DNA of 64,000 nucleotides from Paenibacillus validus NBRC 15382 (GCF_004000985.1 NZ_BIMH01000020.1:1-64000), one strand, 5' to 3'. Shown: positions 8,499 through 17,543, counted from the first letter of the stretch. The notes: generated from the sequence alone by a model not told the origin. Numbers and translations are program-made.

Positions 8499-9638
8499 TT
8501 AGTTCTGCATAATAAAGTCGTTCTCGACCTTCACGGACGCATCGTCGAATGTGCGCAAAATCTCGTAACGCGTGTTGCGCTGAGCCGGGATTTTGCCAGC
8601 CTGACGGATCAGGTCCAGCGTGGAGGAGATGGTCACTTTATGCGTCGTGCCTGCGGCGGAAACGACGTTCTCCTCGATCATCGTCGAACCGAAATCGTTA
8701 CAGCCGTAATGCAGCGACAGCTTGCCGACCTCCGGCCCCATCGTGACCCAGGACGACTGGAAGTTTTTGATATTATCGAGCATGATGCGGCTGATGGCCA
8801 CATTCTTCAAATAAGCGTCGGCCCCGAGCTTCTCGGCTTTCAAATTCGTGTTGTCCGGCTGGAACGTCCACGAGATGAACGCAAGGAACCCTTCCGAAGG
8901 GTAGCCCGCCGCGATGCAAGCGTCTTGAGCTTCACGAACGCGCAGCAGATGCAGCGCCCGCTCTTCATTCGTCTCGCCAAAGCCGATCACCATCGTAGCC
9001 GTCGTATTCATCCCAATACGATGCGCCGTCTTCATGACTTCCATCCAATCGGTCCAAGAACCCTTTTGACGGCTGATTTTCCGACGGGTCCGGTCGTCCA
9101 AAATTTCCGCGCCTCCGCCCGGCAGCGAATCGAGTCCGGCTTCGTGCAGCGCACGGACGACTTCTTCCAGAGATAAGCCTTCGGAAACCTCTTTCATCTT
9201 CATGATTTCTGCCGGCGAGAAGGAGTGCATCGTAATGTTCGGGAACCTTGTTTTAATCTCGCGCAGTAAATTTGTATAATAGCTGAACGGCAGATCCGGA
9301 TTCGTACCGCCCTGCATCAAAATCTCGGTACCGCCTACGTCTATCGTTTCCTGGATTTTCTGGAAAATCGTTTCATCCGGAAGCACATACCCTTCCTTCG
9401 AGCCCGGAGCCCGATAAAAGGCGCAAAAACGGCAATAGACATCGCAAATATTCGTATAGTTCACATTGCGTCCGATGACGAAGGTCGTAATCGGCTCCGG
9501 ATGATGCCGCAGCATGATCTGATTCGCAACGTGCCCCATTTTCTCGATTTGATCTGATTCGTATAACGTGACGCAATCTTCCGCGCTAATCCGATGGCCG
9601 GCCAGCGCTTGCTCCAATATCCGATCGACGGAACTCAT
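8499..9638 (-). CDS. mqnC: Cyclic dehypoxanthinyl futalosine synthase
   Basis: Radical SAM enzyme that cyclises dehypoxanthinyl futalosine in the futalosine route to menaquinone. The 379-residue protein has the [4Fe-4S] motif CDVYCRFC (residues about 65-72, preceded by NYTNICDVYC), MQGGTNPDLPFSYY, and the MqnC-type YPSEGFLAFISWTFQPDNT and GGNDFGS-like (YGCNDFGSTM) segments. I start at 9638, since AAAGGAG lies 9 bases before that ATG; an upstream in-frame ATG would overlap the ribosome binding site. No other mqn gene is in the window. MqnE is a related radical SAM enzyme, but the WTFQP segment and length favour MqnC. Confidence 0.93.
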   Translation of the reverse strand: MSSVDRILEQALAGHRISAEDCVTLYESDQIEKMGHVANQIMLRHHPEPITTFVIGRNVNYTNICDVYCRFCAFYRAPGSKEGYVLPDETIFQKIQETIDVGGTEILMQGGTNPDLPFSYYTNLLREIKTRFPNITMHSFSPAEIMKMKEVSEGLSLEEVVRALHEAGLDSLPGGGAEILDDRTRRKISRQKGSWTDWMEVMKTAHRIGMNTTATMVIGFGETNEERALHLLRVREAQDACIAAGYPSEGFLAFISWTFQPDNTNLKAEKLGADAYLKNVAISRIMLDNIKNFQSSWVTMGPEVGKLSLHYGCNDFGSTMIEENVVSAAGTTHKVTISSTLDLIRQAGKIPAQRNTRYEILRTFDDASVKVENDFIMQN

Positions 9639-9716
9639 CGCTCTCATCTCCTTTATGTCTTCCATCGTACCACAAAAAGCTTCCCTACGGCTATATGCCC
9701 CGCTCCGTGTTCACAG

Positions 9717-9748
9717 AAAAGCCGCCAACTCGCAAAGGAGCTGACGGC
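9717..9748 (-). terminator. Terminator of metA-metI
   Basis: On the minus strand GCCGTCAGCTC pairs with GAGTTGGCGGC (two G-U pairs) around a six-base loop, then TTTT. It lies 60 bases past the metI stop. Confidence 0.8.
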
Positions 9749-9807
9749 CCGGTCGTGCAGGCGATATGTACACGCCGCTGCTGATTGATTTTCTCTTGCT
9801 TGGGATG

Positions 9808-11007
9808 TTATCCGTGCAGCGGCACTCCGCTTTCAATTTCTTGCTTCGCGAGGTCGATCGCACGCGACAAGTCCGCGATCAGATCGTCCGCATGCTCGAT
9901 CCCTACGGAATATCGCAGCAGCTTCTCGTCGACACCGATCCTGCGGCGAATGTCTTCGGGAATATCAGCATGCGTCTGGACGGCCGGGTACGTCATCAGC
10001 GATTCGACGCCGCCAAGGCTTTCAGCGAAAGCGATCAGCTTGATATGGCGCAAAATCGGCTCGATATAACGGGCGTCTTTCATTTTGAAAGAAAAAATGC
10101 CGGTATTGCCCGAGGATTGCTTGGCTTGAATCTCGTGGCCCGGATGCGAAGGCAGCGCCGGGTAGTACACTGCTTCGACGTCCGGATGAGCTTGCAAATA
10201 CTCGGCGATCTTCGTCGCGTTGGCTTGGTGACGCTCCATCCGGATCGCGAGCGTTTTCATGCCGCGCATCAGCAGCCAGCTGTCCTGCGCCCCCAGCACG
10301 GCGCCCATGGAGTTGTGCAGGAACGCCATTTGCTCGGAAAGTTCCTTGCCTTTCGTGACGATCAGACCGGCGAGCACATCGTTATGACCGCCTAAATATT
10401 TGGTGGCGCTATGAATGACGATGTCCGCTCCCAGCTCGATCGGCCGCTGGAAGAACGGAGTCAGCAGCGTATTGTCGACGATGGACAGGATGCCTTTCTT
10501 TCTCGCCCATCCACACACTTTCTCGAGGTCTGTGATCATCATCAGCGGGTTTGTCGGCGTTTCGATCAAAATCGCCTTCGTATTCGGCTTCGCATGCGAT
10601 TCCAAGGCATCCATGTCGTTCGTATCGACGTATGTAGCGCTCACGCCGAATCGGGACATGATCTTCTCCAGCAAACGGTAGGTGCCTCCGTACAGATCGA
10701 GCGAGACGATCAAGTGATCGCCTTGTCCGAACAACGCGAAGATCGTTTGCAGCGCGGCCATCCCCGAGCTGCAGGCGAAACCGGCGTCCCCGGATTCCAG
10801 CTCGGCAATCGCTTCCTCCAACACTTTACGCGTCGGGCTTTTCGTACGGGCGTAGTCGAAGCCCGTGCTTTGCCCGAGCTTCGGATGGCGGAACGCCGTC
10901 GCTTGGTAGATCGGGAAGCTGACCGCTCCCGTTACCGGCTCTTCTTGGGATCCGATTTGCGCCAAGCGGCTTTCGATTCTCAATTCTTTGTTGTCATTGG
11001 AACTCAT
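9808..11007 (-). CDS. metI: Cystathionine gamma-synthase / O-acetylhomoserine sulfhydrylase-type enzyme
   Basis: PLP enzyme of the Cys/Met metabolism family, 399 residues. The PLP lysine lies in [13 protein letters not shown], and the family marks [17 protein letters not shown] and ETPTNPLM are intact. It replaces the acyl group of O-acetylhomoserine, made by the neighbouring metA product, with cysteine (giving cystathionine) or sulfide. The start at 11007 overlaps the metA stop in an ATGA, so translation is coupled. Together they form an S-box-controlled operon. MetC (cystathionine beta-lyase) is a close relative; position after metA and sequence features such as [16 protein letters not shown] favour MetI. 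Confidence 0.9.
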   Translation of the reverse strand: MSSNDNKELRIESRLAQIGSQEEPVTGAVSFPIYQATAFRHPKLGQSTGFDYARTKSPTRKVLEEAIAELESGDAGFACSSGMAALQTIFALFGQGDHLIVSLDLYGGTYRLLEKIMSRFGVSATYVDTNDMDALESHAKPNTKAILIETPTNPLMMITDLEKVCGWARKKGILSIVDNTLLTPFFQRPIELGADIVIHSATKYLGGHNDVLAGLIVTKGKELSEQMAFLHNSMGAVLGAQDSWLLMRGMKTLAIRMERHQANATKIAEYLQAHPDVEAVYYPALPSHPGHEIQAKQSSGNTGIFSFKMKDARYIEPILRHIKLIAFAESLGGVESLMTYPAVQTHADIPEDIRRRIGVDEKLLRYSVGIEHADDLIADLSRAIDLAKQEIESGVPLHG

Positions 11008-11930
11008 ATGACATAATCCCCCTTGTACAAATCGTACGGCGTTTCCTGGTATACGTAGTAGTTTAACCAATTCGAGAACAGCAGGTTCGCATGCGCGCGC
11101 CATGTATTACGCGGCTGTTTGGTCGGATCGTCTCCGGGGTAGTAATGCTTCGGTATGGCGATATCCATGCCTTTGTTCACATCGCGGTCGTACTCAAGCT
11201 TCAGCGTACAAGCATCATATTCCGAATGACCGGTTACGAAAATGTGCTTGCCGTCTTGCGTTGCCACAATATACACGCCGGCCTCTTCGGACTCCGATAA
11301 AATTTCAAGCTGCGGCACCCGTTCGATGTCTTCGCGGCGCACTTCCGTGTGGCGCGATTGCGGCGCCCAAAATTCCTCGTCGAAGCCGCGAAGCAGCTTC
11401 ACGTTCGGCTTGGAGACCGTGTGCGGGAACACGCCGAATATTTTTTCCGGAAGCCCGTATTTAGGCACGCCGTAATGGTAATACAGTCCGGCTTGGGCGG
11501 CCCAACATATATGAAGCGTCGAGGTGACGTGAGTTTTGCTCCATGCCATAATTTCTTTCAATTCATCCCAATAATTCACATCTTCGAATTCCATCGTTTC
11601 AACAGGTGCGCCGGTAATGATCATGCCGTCCATCCGTTCGTTCTTCACATCGTCAAACGTTTTATAGAACTGCTCCAAATGTTCGGCCGACGTGTTCTTG
11701 GACGTATGCGTCTTCGGATGCAGCAGAACGAATTCGACCTGCAGCGGCGTATTGCCGATCAGCCGGAGCAGCTGGGTTTCGGTCGTTTCTTTGGTAGGCA
11801 TTAAGTTTAATATGGCGATCCGCAGCGGCCGAATGTCCTGGTGAAAAGCCACCGTTTCATCCATAACGAAGATGTTCTCTTGAATGAGCACTTCTTTGGC
11901 CGGCAAATGATCCGGAATTTTGAGAGGCAT
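11004..11930 (-). CDS. metA: Homoserine O-acetyltransferase (MetA type)
   Basis: Activates homoserine as the first committed step of methionine synthesis. The 308-residue protein has the nucleophile Cys142 in [10 protein letters not shown] and the FVTGHSEYD histidine. Residue 111 is glutamate (TGAPVE), whereas the E. coli succinyltransferase has glycine there; in characterised Bacillus enzymes Glu111 goes with acetyl-CoA, so this is read as an acetyltransferase. AAAGGAG lies 8 bases before ATG 11930, which I prefer to an upstream GTG. It is the first gene after the SAM-I riboswitch and overlaps metI by four bases. Confidence 0.95.
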   Translation of the reverse strand: MPLKIPDHLPAKEVLIQENIFVMDETVAFHQDIRPLRIAILNLMPTKETTETQLLRLIGNTPLQVEFVLLHPKTHTSKNTSAEHLEQFYKTFDDVKNERMDGMIITGAPVETMEFEDVNYWDELKEIMAWSKTHVTSTLHICWAAQAGLYYHYGVPKYGLPEKIFGVFPHTVSKPNVKLLRGFDEEFWAPQSRHTEVRREDIERVPQLEILSESEEAGVYIVATQDGKHIFVTGHSEYDACTLKLEYDRDVNKGMDIAIPKHYYPGDDPTKQPRNTWRAHANLLFSNWLNYYVYQETPYDLYKGDYVI

Positions 11931-12002
11931 CGAATTCACTCCTTTTCATCGTTGGATTCCAAGTTTCTCGCACCCCGCGCCGCCGAAGTTTTCCGGACAA
12001 CA

Positions 12003-12198
12003 GGAAAAAGCCTTCTTCGCGCGCACGAGAAAGGCCTTTGTATAAGTACATCGTCCTCTCTCATCTCTCAGAAATTATGCGCAACTTAAGCACACAACCT
12101 TCCGCAAGATTTAGCACCGTGCATGTCTTCGCCGAAGCAAATTCATGTCGGTTGCCGGGTATCATCGGGCTAGTCCCTCCACCTGCTCTTGATAAGAG
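12003..12198 (-). promoter_or_regulatory. SAM-I (S-box) riboswitch
   Basis: The minus strand carries the S-box core: CTCTTATCAAGAG, GGTGGAGGGACTAGCCC, GATGATACCCGGCAACC, GGTGCTAAATCTTGCGG and TCTGAGAGATGAGAG, the last closing P1 with CTCTTATC (12191-12198 with 12058-12065). A terminator hairpin (AAGGCCTTTCTCG with CGCGAAGAAGGCTT, then a T-run, 12003-12039) follows. S-adenosylmethionine binding stops transcription before metA-metI. Confidence 0.96.
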
Positions 12199-12237
12199 TG
12201 TGAAACCGAATCTATTCAGTTCGTTTTGGATATTATT

Positions 12238-12266
12238 AATGTAATCGAAAATGTCCGAAGCGTCAA
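12238..12266 (-). promoter_or_regulatory. Promoter of metA-metI
   Basis: On the minus strand TTGACG (12261-12266) and TACATT (12238-12243) are 17 bases apart and lie about 40 bases before the S-box aptamer. Confidence 0.6.
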
Positions 12267-12366
12267 GCGGTACCTTAGGCGTCAAAACCAAAAAACGCTG
12301 CGCCCACACCATGTGAAGGTTCATTACATAAGCTATCCCAGGCGGAGTTTTTCTATAACAAAATGA

Positions 12367-12395
12367 TTGTATTCTCAATTATGTAGGGGTATACT
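12367..12395 (+). promoter_or_regulatory. Promoter of corA
   Basis: TTGTAT (12367-12372) and TATACT (12390-12395) are 17 bases apart, giving a transcript start near 12402 and a 5' leader of about 240 bases. Confidence 0.65.
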
Positions 12396-12399
12396 AGAC

Positions 12400-12639
12400 A
12401 AGTATTCGACAAACTCATGCCAAAAAAGGGGTGTAGCAACCGAATGGACGGAGACCCGAGGAGTAGATCCCCGCGTTTAACACAATTGAATACTTCGTTT
12501 GGAACCCGGCCGTCTGTACCCGTTCGTTATCATAGCTCAACCCCCGTGTGACGCGTTACGTGCGGCGTCATCGTGAGTCATGCTGCTTGAACCGCAGCGG
12601 CCGCGTGTTCCTCTCGATCAACACAAAGGGGTGGAACCG
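12400..12639 (+). promoter_or_regulatory. Long structured 5' leader of corA, class unknown
   Basis: About 240 noncoding bases between the corA promoter and its start. AAGTATTC (12400-12407) pairs perfectly with GAATACTT (12488-12495), enclosing GGGG (12428-12431) with CCCC (12469-12472) and a small CCG/CGG stem. A second segment at about 12505-12575 holds a TGACGC/GCGTCA hairpin. It does not match the M-box (ykoK), yybP-ykoY or ydaO consensus as I know them. An in-frame upstream ATG at 12580 with several proline codons lacks a ribosome binding site and is left in the leader. A Mg2+-responsive element is conceivable from the gene it controls, but nothing more. Confidence 0.45.
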
Positions 12640-13575
12640 ATGAAGGCACGCTTAGTTCAGGACGGCGTTTTTACTATTGTAGACGATATTACCCAGACCG
12701 TTGTACCGCCTCAGCACGGATTTTATTGGATCGATGCTGAGCCTGAGGATTTGGAATTACTTCAGCCCTTATTCCATTTACATGAATTGGCCGTAGAGGA
12801 TGTACTGACCGAGGAAGAACAGCGGCCGAAGATCGAGCTGTACGATACGCATTATTTTATCGTGGTTAACAGCATTCGGTTCGATGACGAAGAAATTTTC
12901 CTGCGCGCCCTTAACATCTTCTTGAGTAAACATTATATTATTACAATTACTCGGCAAAAAATTAATGAAATCCGCGCCTTAAAGCCCGTATTGTGGGAAG
13001 AGGAAGTCACGGCGCCGGACCAATTCTTATACCATCTAATCGACTTGATCGTTGATAATTATACGAATGTCGGGGACCGGATCGAAGCGAAGATCGAGAA
13101 GCTGGAAGAAGACATTCTGATGCATACGAAGAAATCGCATTTGAACGAAATTATCGGGCTGCGAAGCGAAATTTTGTGGTTGAAGAAGGTGCTCGTTCCG
13201 CAAAAAGAAGTTTTGAACACCCTCAATAAAAAAGACTTGAAGCTGATCAGCGAGCCGCTGCGCAAATATTTCGGCGACATCTACGAGAACGCCGTCAAAA
13301 TTTCGGAGACGTTCGATACGTTCCGGGAATTGATGGGAAACTTGCGAGAGGCTTATCAATCGAGCATCGCCAGCAGGGCCAATGAGATCATGCGCGTGTT
13401 TACGGCGATAACGACGATCTTCATGCCGCTGACGTTTATCACCGGCATTTATGGAATGAATTTTGAGAAACTGCCGGGACTGCATTCCGAAATGGGCGGT
13501 TTCATTACCATTCTATTGATGGTCGTTGTCGGATTATCCATGTTCTTCCTTTTCCGCAAAAAAGACTGGCTCTAA
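12640..13575 (+). CDS. corA: CorA-type magnesium/divalent cation channel
   Basis: A pentameric channel that lets Mg2+ (and Co2+/Ni2+) into the cell. The 311-residue protein has a large cytoplasmic alpha/beta domain, a long helix (about 140-250) and two C-terminal membrane helices; the first ends in the signature YGMNFE, the GMN selectivity loop, and the second is ITILLMVVVGLSMFFLF, with the basic end FRKKDWL. The start at 12640 follows AAAGGGGTGG; an upstream in-frame ATG adds 20 residues without a ribosome binding site. Length is normal. It is a single-gene unit with a long leader and a strong terminator. Confidence 0.96.
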   Translation: MKARLVQDGVFTIVDDITQTVVPPQHGFYWIDAEPEDLELLQPLFHLHELAVEDVLTEEEQRPKIELYDTHYFIVVNSIRFDDEEIFLRALNIFLSKHYIITITRQKINEIRALKPVLWEEEVTAPDQFLYHLIDLIVDNYTNVGDRIEAKIEKLEEDILMHTKKSHLNEIIGLRSEILWLKKVLVPQKEVLNTLNKKDLKLISEPLRKYFGDIYENAVKISETFDTFRELMGNLREAYQSSIASRANEIMRVFTAITTIFMPLTFITGIYGMNFEKLPGLHSEMGGFITILLMVVVGLSMFFLFRKKDWL

Positions 13576-13593
13576 GAGAGCCCAGTCTTTTTT
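13558..13593. terminator. Bidirectional terminator between corA and the HRDC gene
   Basis: The stem AGACTGG-CTCT with AGAG-CCCAGTCT is flanked by six As on the left and six Ts on the right, so it can serve corA (plus) and the convergent HRDC gene (minus). Confidence 0.88.
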
Positions 13594-13641
13594 GTTTTCC
13601 AACCGGGTTCGCGTTGTGTTTCAACTCCCCCCGATAATGTT

Positions 13642-14652
13642 TTAACTTGCCTCCCCTTGCTTGGGCCTTTCCGTGCGCCGGAATTTCAGCCTAAGCAGGC
13701 GAAGCCACTCGTAGATGCGCTCCGCCTCTTTAGCCGAGAGGCTGTCCTGCGCATAAACCTTCTGCAGAATGGGCTTCAAATAACGATCGCCCTGCTGCTC
13801 GAACGCCTGCCAAGCGAGCTCCCGTTCCACAGCCGGAACCTGCTCCAGCACCTGCTCAATATACGGCGCCAGATCGTATCCGTCCCGATCCAGCTCCTCG
13901 ATCCAACCTAGCAGCTCCTTACGCTGCACACGAATTTTCTCCTGCAGCTCATCCAGCATTTCGCCGCGCGAAATGGCTTCAAGCAGCACCCGCTTGTTCT
14001 CCAGCTTATCCGCTTCCGCTTTGCGCCGCCGCTCCTTCTCTTGGAGCAGCCATGTGTTGAACTCGGCCGGATTCACTTGCTCCTGAACCCAAGCCAGGGG
14101 GAACGAAGTTACGCGTTCTTGCTGGATCGTAATAGCCAGAATATCTTTTCCATACCGCTCCGCCTTCGCTTTGCCCATTCCCGGCAGTTGGCGCAGCTCA
14201 TCCTCCGTATGCGGCAAGAAAGCGGCGATCATCTTAAGCAAACGGTTCGTCGCTATGATGAAAGGCGCCTTGCCGTCACTTGCCGCTTGTTTGAACCGCC
14301 ATTGACGCAGCGCTTCGTACAGCGGCTCTTCTGCATGCTGTTCACTGTAATAATGCAAAAGTTGGGTGTAAGCCGTTCGATCGTCCATATCCGCAAGCTC
14401 GCTTATCCGTATGTCGAGCAGCGGTTTAAAACCTTCGCACTGTTTAGCGAAAACCCGCTCCCGGAAGACGGCCAGCATTTCCTCCCAGTGCAGCCCTTCA
14501 TACCACGACTCCTGCGTCTTACGCCCGTCCTCCTGCACCTCCGTCCACATGATATGCCAGATCCCTTGCTGCTCGCCGATCGTGACCTGTGCCGTCCGTA
14601 CGTTTCCTTCTTTGCCTGCCTTCTCCAAACTGTTCAGGAATATCAGATTCAT
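13642..14652 (-). CDS. HRDC-domain protein
   Basis: A 336-residue cytoplasmic protein. Residues about 122-200 form an HRDC domain (PLYEALRQWRFKQA, RLLKMIAAFLPHTEDELRQLPGMGKAKAERYG), the nucleic-acid-binding helical domain found at the C-terminus of RecQ helicases and in RNase D. No helicase, nuclease or other catalytic motifs are seen; the N-terminus (MNLIFLNSLEK to residue 120) and the charged helical C-terminus (210-336) are not recognised. Such stand-alone HRDC proteins are known in Paenibacillus-type genomes without assigned function. GGAGGG precedes ATG 14652; the longer frame runs through a terminator hairpin. Expression may be attenuated by that hairpin. Confidence 0.85.
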   Translation of the reverse strand: MNLIFLNSLEKAGKEGNVRTAQVTIGEQQGIWHIMWTEVQEDGRKTQESWYEGLHWEEMLAVFRERVFAKQCEGFKPLLDIRISELADMDDRTAYTQLLHYYSEQHAEEPLYEALRQWRFKQAASDGKAPFIIATNRLLKMIAAFLPHTEDELRQLPGMGKAKAERYGKDILAITIQQERVTSFPLAWVQEQVNPAEFNTWLLQEKERRRKAEADKLENKRVLLEAISRGEMLDELQEKIRVQRKELLGWIEELDRDGYDLAPYIEQVLEQVPAVERELAWQAFEQQGDRYLKPILQKVYAQDSLSAKEAERIYEWLRLLRLKFRRTERPKQGEAS

Positions 14653-14689
14653 CTTCTGCACCCTCCGTCGATTTTTTTTACTCAAACGC

Positions 14690-14727
14690 AAAAAAAGCAC
14701 CCTCTTCCCGATGGGAATGAGAGGTGC
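14690..14727 (-). terminator. Promoter-proximal terminator before the HRDC gene
   Basis: On the minus strand GCACCTCTCATTCCC pairs with GGGAAGAGGGTGC and runs into seven Ts, 38 bases before the HRDC start codon and about 25 bases after the predicted transcription start. No gene lies upstream on this strand, so it is an attenuator or the end of a short RNA of about 65 bases. Confidence 0.8.
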
Positions 14728-14759
14728 TTCCTCAATTTTGAACGTTTGAAATTACTTCT

Positions 14760-14788
14760 ATATTATCATAACATTCCCTAATTGACAA
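14760..14788 (-). promoter_or_regulatory. Promoter before the HRDC gene
   Basis: On the minus strand TTGTCA (14783-14788) and TAATAT (14760-14765) are 17 bases apart; an overlapping GATAAT could also serve as the -10. Confidence 0.6.
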
Positions 14789-14888
14789 GCTTGACACGTT
14801 AGCTGCCGGATAAGCTCGACCTGGAACGGACACAATGGTGGTGAAGGTTTTATTTCTTACATAATGGCCTGTAAAGGAGATCATCGCC

Positions 14889-15203
14889 ATGAACGATAAC
14901 GACGTAACCCGAAACGAAAGCCAGAAAGGTTTTATCGACGAAGCGCCGCACCGCAAATACACCGATCTGAAAACAGTCGAGTCGCAGCGGAACGACTTGA
15001 CGGCGGAGGAATTTCCGGAGGGTCCTTACGGCAGCAGTCTCCTGCAAGAATCCTTAGGCAAGAGTTCGCCGTGGCGGGCAGACCAGCGTCCGCAAAACCG
15101 GTTTACGTACGAAAACCGCGAGCTTCATGCCGGTGTCTCACGCGGATATCCGGGCGCTCATCCTACCCATGATTCGACCGGGGACGATCAAGTCGAAGAA
15201 TAG
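14889..15203 (+). CDS. Small hydrophilic hypothetical protein
   Basis: A 104-residue, very polar protein with no signal peptide, membrane segment or cysteine, rich in Asp, Glu, Asn and Arg and probably largely unstructured. AAAGGAG stands 12 bases before the ATG, so it is likely expressed. I do not recognise the family; the end (GAHPTHDSTGDDQVEE) is low in complexity. It lies divergent to the HRDC gene and convergent to ilvD, alone in its unit. No function can be inferred. Confidence 0.65.
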   Translation: MNDNDVTRNESQKGFIDEAPHRKYTDLKTVESQRNDLTAEEFPEGPYGSSLLQESLGKSSPWRADQRPQNRFTYENRELHAGVSRGYPGAHPTHDSTGDDQVEE

Positions 15204-15223
15204 CGAACCCGGGCCCGATTTAC

Positions 15224-15270
15224 AAAAAAAACGTTCCGCCGGGGCCGTCAACGACCCCGAGCGAAACGTT
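15224..15270 (-). terminator. Terminator after ilvD
   Basis: A nearly perfect 18-bp stem on the minus strand (AACGTTTCGCTCGGGG on one arm) with a TTGA loop and eight Ts, 21 bases past the ilvD stop. Confidence 0.9.
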
Positions 15271-15291
15271 CATGTCTTGTTGTACAGCAGC

Positions 15292-16977
15292 TTACACTTT
15301 CATGACGCCGCCGGTGCTGGCCGAAGTCACGAGCTTGGAGTAACGCGCCAGGTAACCGGTTTTTACTTTTGGCTCGAAGCCTTTCCAGTTCGCACGGCGC
15401 CGCTCCATCTCTTCATCGCTGATTTGCAGCTCGATGGTACGGTTGATCAAATCGAGCTCAATGATGTCTCCATCCTCGACGAACGCGATCGGACCGCCCT
15501 CCGCCGCTTCCGGCGAGATGTGCCCGATGCTGATTCCGCGGGATGCGCCCGAGAATCGGCCGTCGGTAATCAGACCGACTTTCGCGCCGAGACCCATCCC
15601 CACGATTTGCGATGTCGGAGCGAGCATTTCCGGCATGCCCGGCCCGCCCTTCGGTCCTTCGTAACGAATGACGACGACGTGGCCCTCTTTCACTTTGCCG
15701 TTCGCAATGCCTTCGAGCGCCGCTTCCTGGGAGTCGAAGCAAATCGCAGGTCCTTTGTGATAACCGCCGACGGACTTATCGACTGCACCGACTTTAATGA
15801 TGGAGCCGTTAGGCGCCAGGTTCCCGAACAATACGGCCAAACCGCCTTGCTCGGAGTGCGGATTGTCGAGCGGACGAATCACGTCCTTGTTCAAAATTTC
15901 ATGACCCGCCACATTCTCCGCCAGCGTCTTACCCGTGACCGTGATTCGCGACCCGTCGATAGCGCCCGGCTTTTTCAACAGTTCGTTCAGAATCGCGCTT
16001 ACGCCGCCCGCATTGTGCACGTCTTCGATGTGGTAATCGGAAGCCGGTGCGATTTTCGCAAGATGCGGTACGCGCTTCGCCACTTCGTTGATGCGTTCGA
16101 TCGGATATTCGATGCCCGCTTCGTGCGCCAAAGCAAGCGTATGCAGCACCGTATTGGTCGAACCGCCCATCGCCATATCGAGCGCGAACGCATTGTCGAT
16201 CGCTTCGATGGTTACGATGTCGCGAGGCTTGATGTCCTTTTGGATCAGTTCCATCAATTGCTTCGCGGAACGTTTCACGAACTCTTTACGCTCCGGAGCA
16301 ACCGCGAGAATCGTACCGTTGCCCGGAAGCGCCAGCCCCAGACCTTCGGCCAGGCAGTTCATCGAGTTGGCCGTGAACATACCGGAACAGGATCCGCATG
16401 TCGGACAGCCGTATTGCTCCAGCTCCTGAAGGCCTTTCTCGTCGATCTTGCCGGCTTGGTAAGCGCCTACGCCTTCAAAGACGGAAGACAGCGAGATGGA
16501 ACGGCCGTCGCTTGTTTTGCCCGCTTTCATCGGTCCGCCGCTGACGAACACCGTCGGGATGTTGACGCGCAGCGCGCCCATCATCATGCCAGGCGTAATT
16601 TTGTCGCAGTTCGGAATACAAACCATCCCGTCGAACCAGTGGGCCGATACGACAGTCTCCAACGAATCGGCGATAATTTCGCGGCTTGGCAGCGAGTAAC
16701 GCATCCCGATATGACCCATGGCAATGCCGTCGTCGACGCCGATTGTATTGAACTCGAACGGTACGCCGCCGGCTTCGCGAATCGCCTCTTTGACAATTTT
16801 CCCGAATTCCTGCAGGTGGACGTGACCCGGTACGATATCGATGTAAGAGTTGCACACCGCGATGAACGGCTTGTCGAAATCTTCCTCTTTAACGCCGGCG
16901 GCGCGCAGCAAACTGCGGTGCGGAGCACGGTCGAAGCCCTTTTTAATCATGTCGCTTCTCATTTTAGCTTTGGACAT
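15292..16977 (-). CDS. ilvD: Dihydroxy-acid dehydratase
   Basis: Dehydrates 2,3-dihydroxy-isovalerate and 2,3-dihydroxy-3-methylvalerate to the 2-keto acids, the third common step of valine, leucine and isoleucine synthesis. The 561-residue protein has the Fe-S cysteines in AVCNSY, CIPNCDK and [11 protein letters not shown], and the family signatures [11 protein letters not shown] and [11 protein letters not shown]. Length is normal. GGAGG is 12 bases before the ATG, somewhat far. No other ilv gene is adjacent and no T-box is seen before it, so it seems to be separated from the rest of the pathway. Confidence 0.97.
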   Translation of the reverse strand: MSKAKMRSDMIKKGFDRAPHRSLLRAAGVKEEDFDKPFIAVCNSYIDIVPGHVHLQEFGKIVKEAIREAGGVPFEFNTIGVDDGIAMGHIGMRYSLPSREIIADSLETVVSAHWFDGMVCIPNCDKITPGMMMGALRVNIPTVFVSGGPMKAGKTSDGRSISLSSVFEGVGAYQAGKIDEKGLQELEQYGCPTCGSCSGMFTANSMNCLAEGLGLALPGNGTILAVAPERKEFVKRSAKQLMELIQKDIKPRDIVTIEAIDNAFALDMAMGGSTNTVLHTLALAHEAGIEYPIERINEVAKRVPHLAKIAPASDYHIEDVHNAGGVSAILNELLKKPGAIDGSRITVTGKTLAENVAGHEILNKDVIRPLDNPHSEQGGLAVLFGNLAPNGSIIKVGAVDKSVGGYHKGPAICFDSQEAALEGIANGKVKEGHVVVIRYEGPKGGPGMPEMLAPTSQIVGMGLGAKVGLITDGRFSGASRGISIGHISPEAAEGGPIAFVEDGDIIELDLINRTIELQISDEEMERRRANWKGFEPKVKTGYLARYSKLVTSASTGGVMKV

Positions 16978-17123
16978 CTTAGTTGAAAGCCTCCGTTTCT
17001 ATCGAATAAATCGTCTATTATAATTTAAGATATGCACTTCTTTCGATTGTACCATGTTTCGAGATAAATGAAAATGAAGAGGTTGGCCGAAATTCCGCAG
17101 GATGGCGCCAAATTCGACTATTT

Positions 17124-17153
17124 TTGCCGCTGAACGGGGAAATCTGGTATAAT
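17124..17153 (+). promoter_or_regulatory. Promoter of the DUF3055 gene
   Basis: TTGCCG (17124-17129) and a perfect TATAAT (17148-17153) are 18 bases apart, about 45 bases before the start codon. Confidence 0.55.
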
Positions 17154-17198
17154 GCCTTGAGACGCACGCCAAATGAGGAAGCGGAGGATGTTCGAGTG

Positions 17199-17489
17199 AT
17201 GGAATTCGATTATTTATACGACGGGACGGAAGAGACGAAAACGAGATTTGTCTGCTTTGTGGGAGAGTCCTTGCGCCGATTCGACCTTGCAATTACAAGC
17301 ACCAACCGGTTTTACGGCAAGAAGCTGGTTACGGATTTGCAAATCGGCCGTACGGCGGTCATCGGTCCCGACGACCTGGAAGAAGAAGGATACCTTGAGC
17401 ACGTGTTTAAAATCAACGAGGAAGAAGCCGCTGAACTGACCGAGTTTCTGTCCGCCATCGTAGGGCCTATTAACTTCACCGATATTTAA
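17199..17489 (+). CDS. DUF3055 family protein
   Basis: A 96-residue protein (MEFDYLYDGTEETKTRFVCFVGE on) of the DUF3055 family (SAV0927-like), found across Bacilli and of unknown function. It has a compact alpha/beta pattern with the conserved RFDLAITSTNRFYGKKL and a C-terminal LTEFLSAIVGP. GGAGG lies 11 bases before ATG 17199; an adjacent GTG could be used instead. The longer frame would overlap the promoter. It is a single-gene unit with its own promoter and terminator. Confidence 0.8.
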   Translation: MEFDYLYDGTEETKTRFVCFVGESLRRFDLAITSTNRFYGKKLVTDLQIGRTAVIGPDDLEEEGYLEHVFKINEEEAAELTEFLSAIVGPINFTDI

Positions 17490-17496
17490 TCGCCAA

Positions 17497-17543
17497 GAAG
17501 CCGGACCGGCCTGCATCTGCAGAACCGATTCGGCTTCTTTGTT
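17497..17543 (+). terminator. Terminator after the DUF3055 gene
   Basis: AAGAAGCCGG pairs with the CCGATTCGGCTTCTT side, with an inner CTGCA/TGCAG stem, followed by TTTGTTTG. It may also serve the convergent thioesterase gene. Confidence 0.65.

Noticed and set aside
12061-12378. 105-codon minus-strand frame before metA
   Set aside because: It covers the promoter and the S-box aptamer, whose RNA conservation explains the sequence.
12580-12639. In-frame upstream ATG as the true corA start or a proline-rich leader peptide
   Set aside because: No ribosome binding site before 12580, while AAAGGGGTGG stands before 12640; CorA length fits the later start. A leader role is not excluded.
15127-16986. 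619-codon plus-strand open frame opposite ilvD
   Set aside because: It is antisense to a complete ilvD, has Arg/His/Asp-rich composition without any domain, and has no ribosome binding site; it follows from the GC-rich codon pattern of ilvD.
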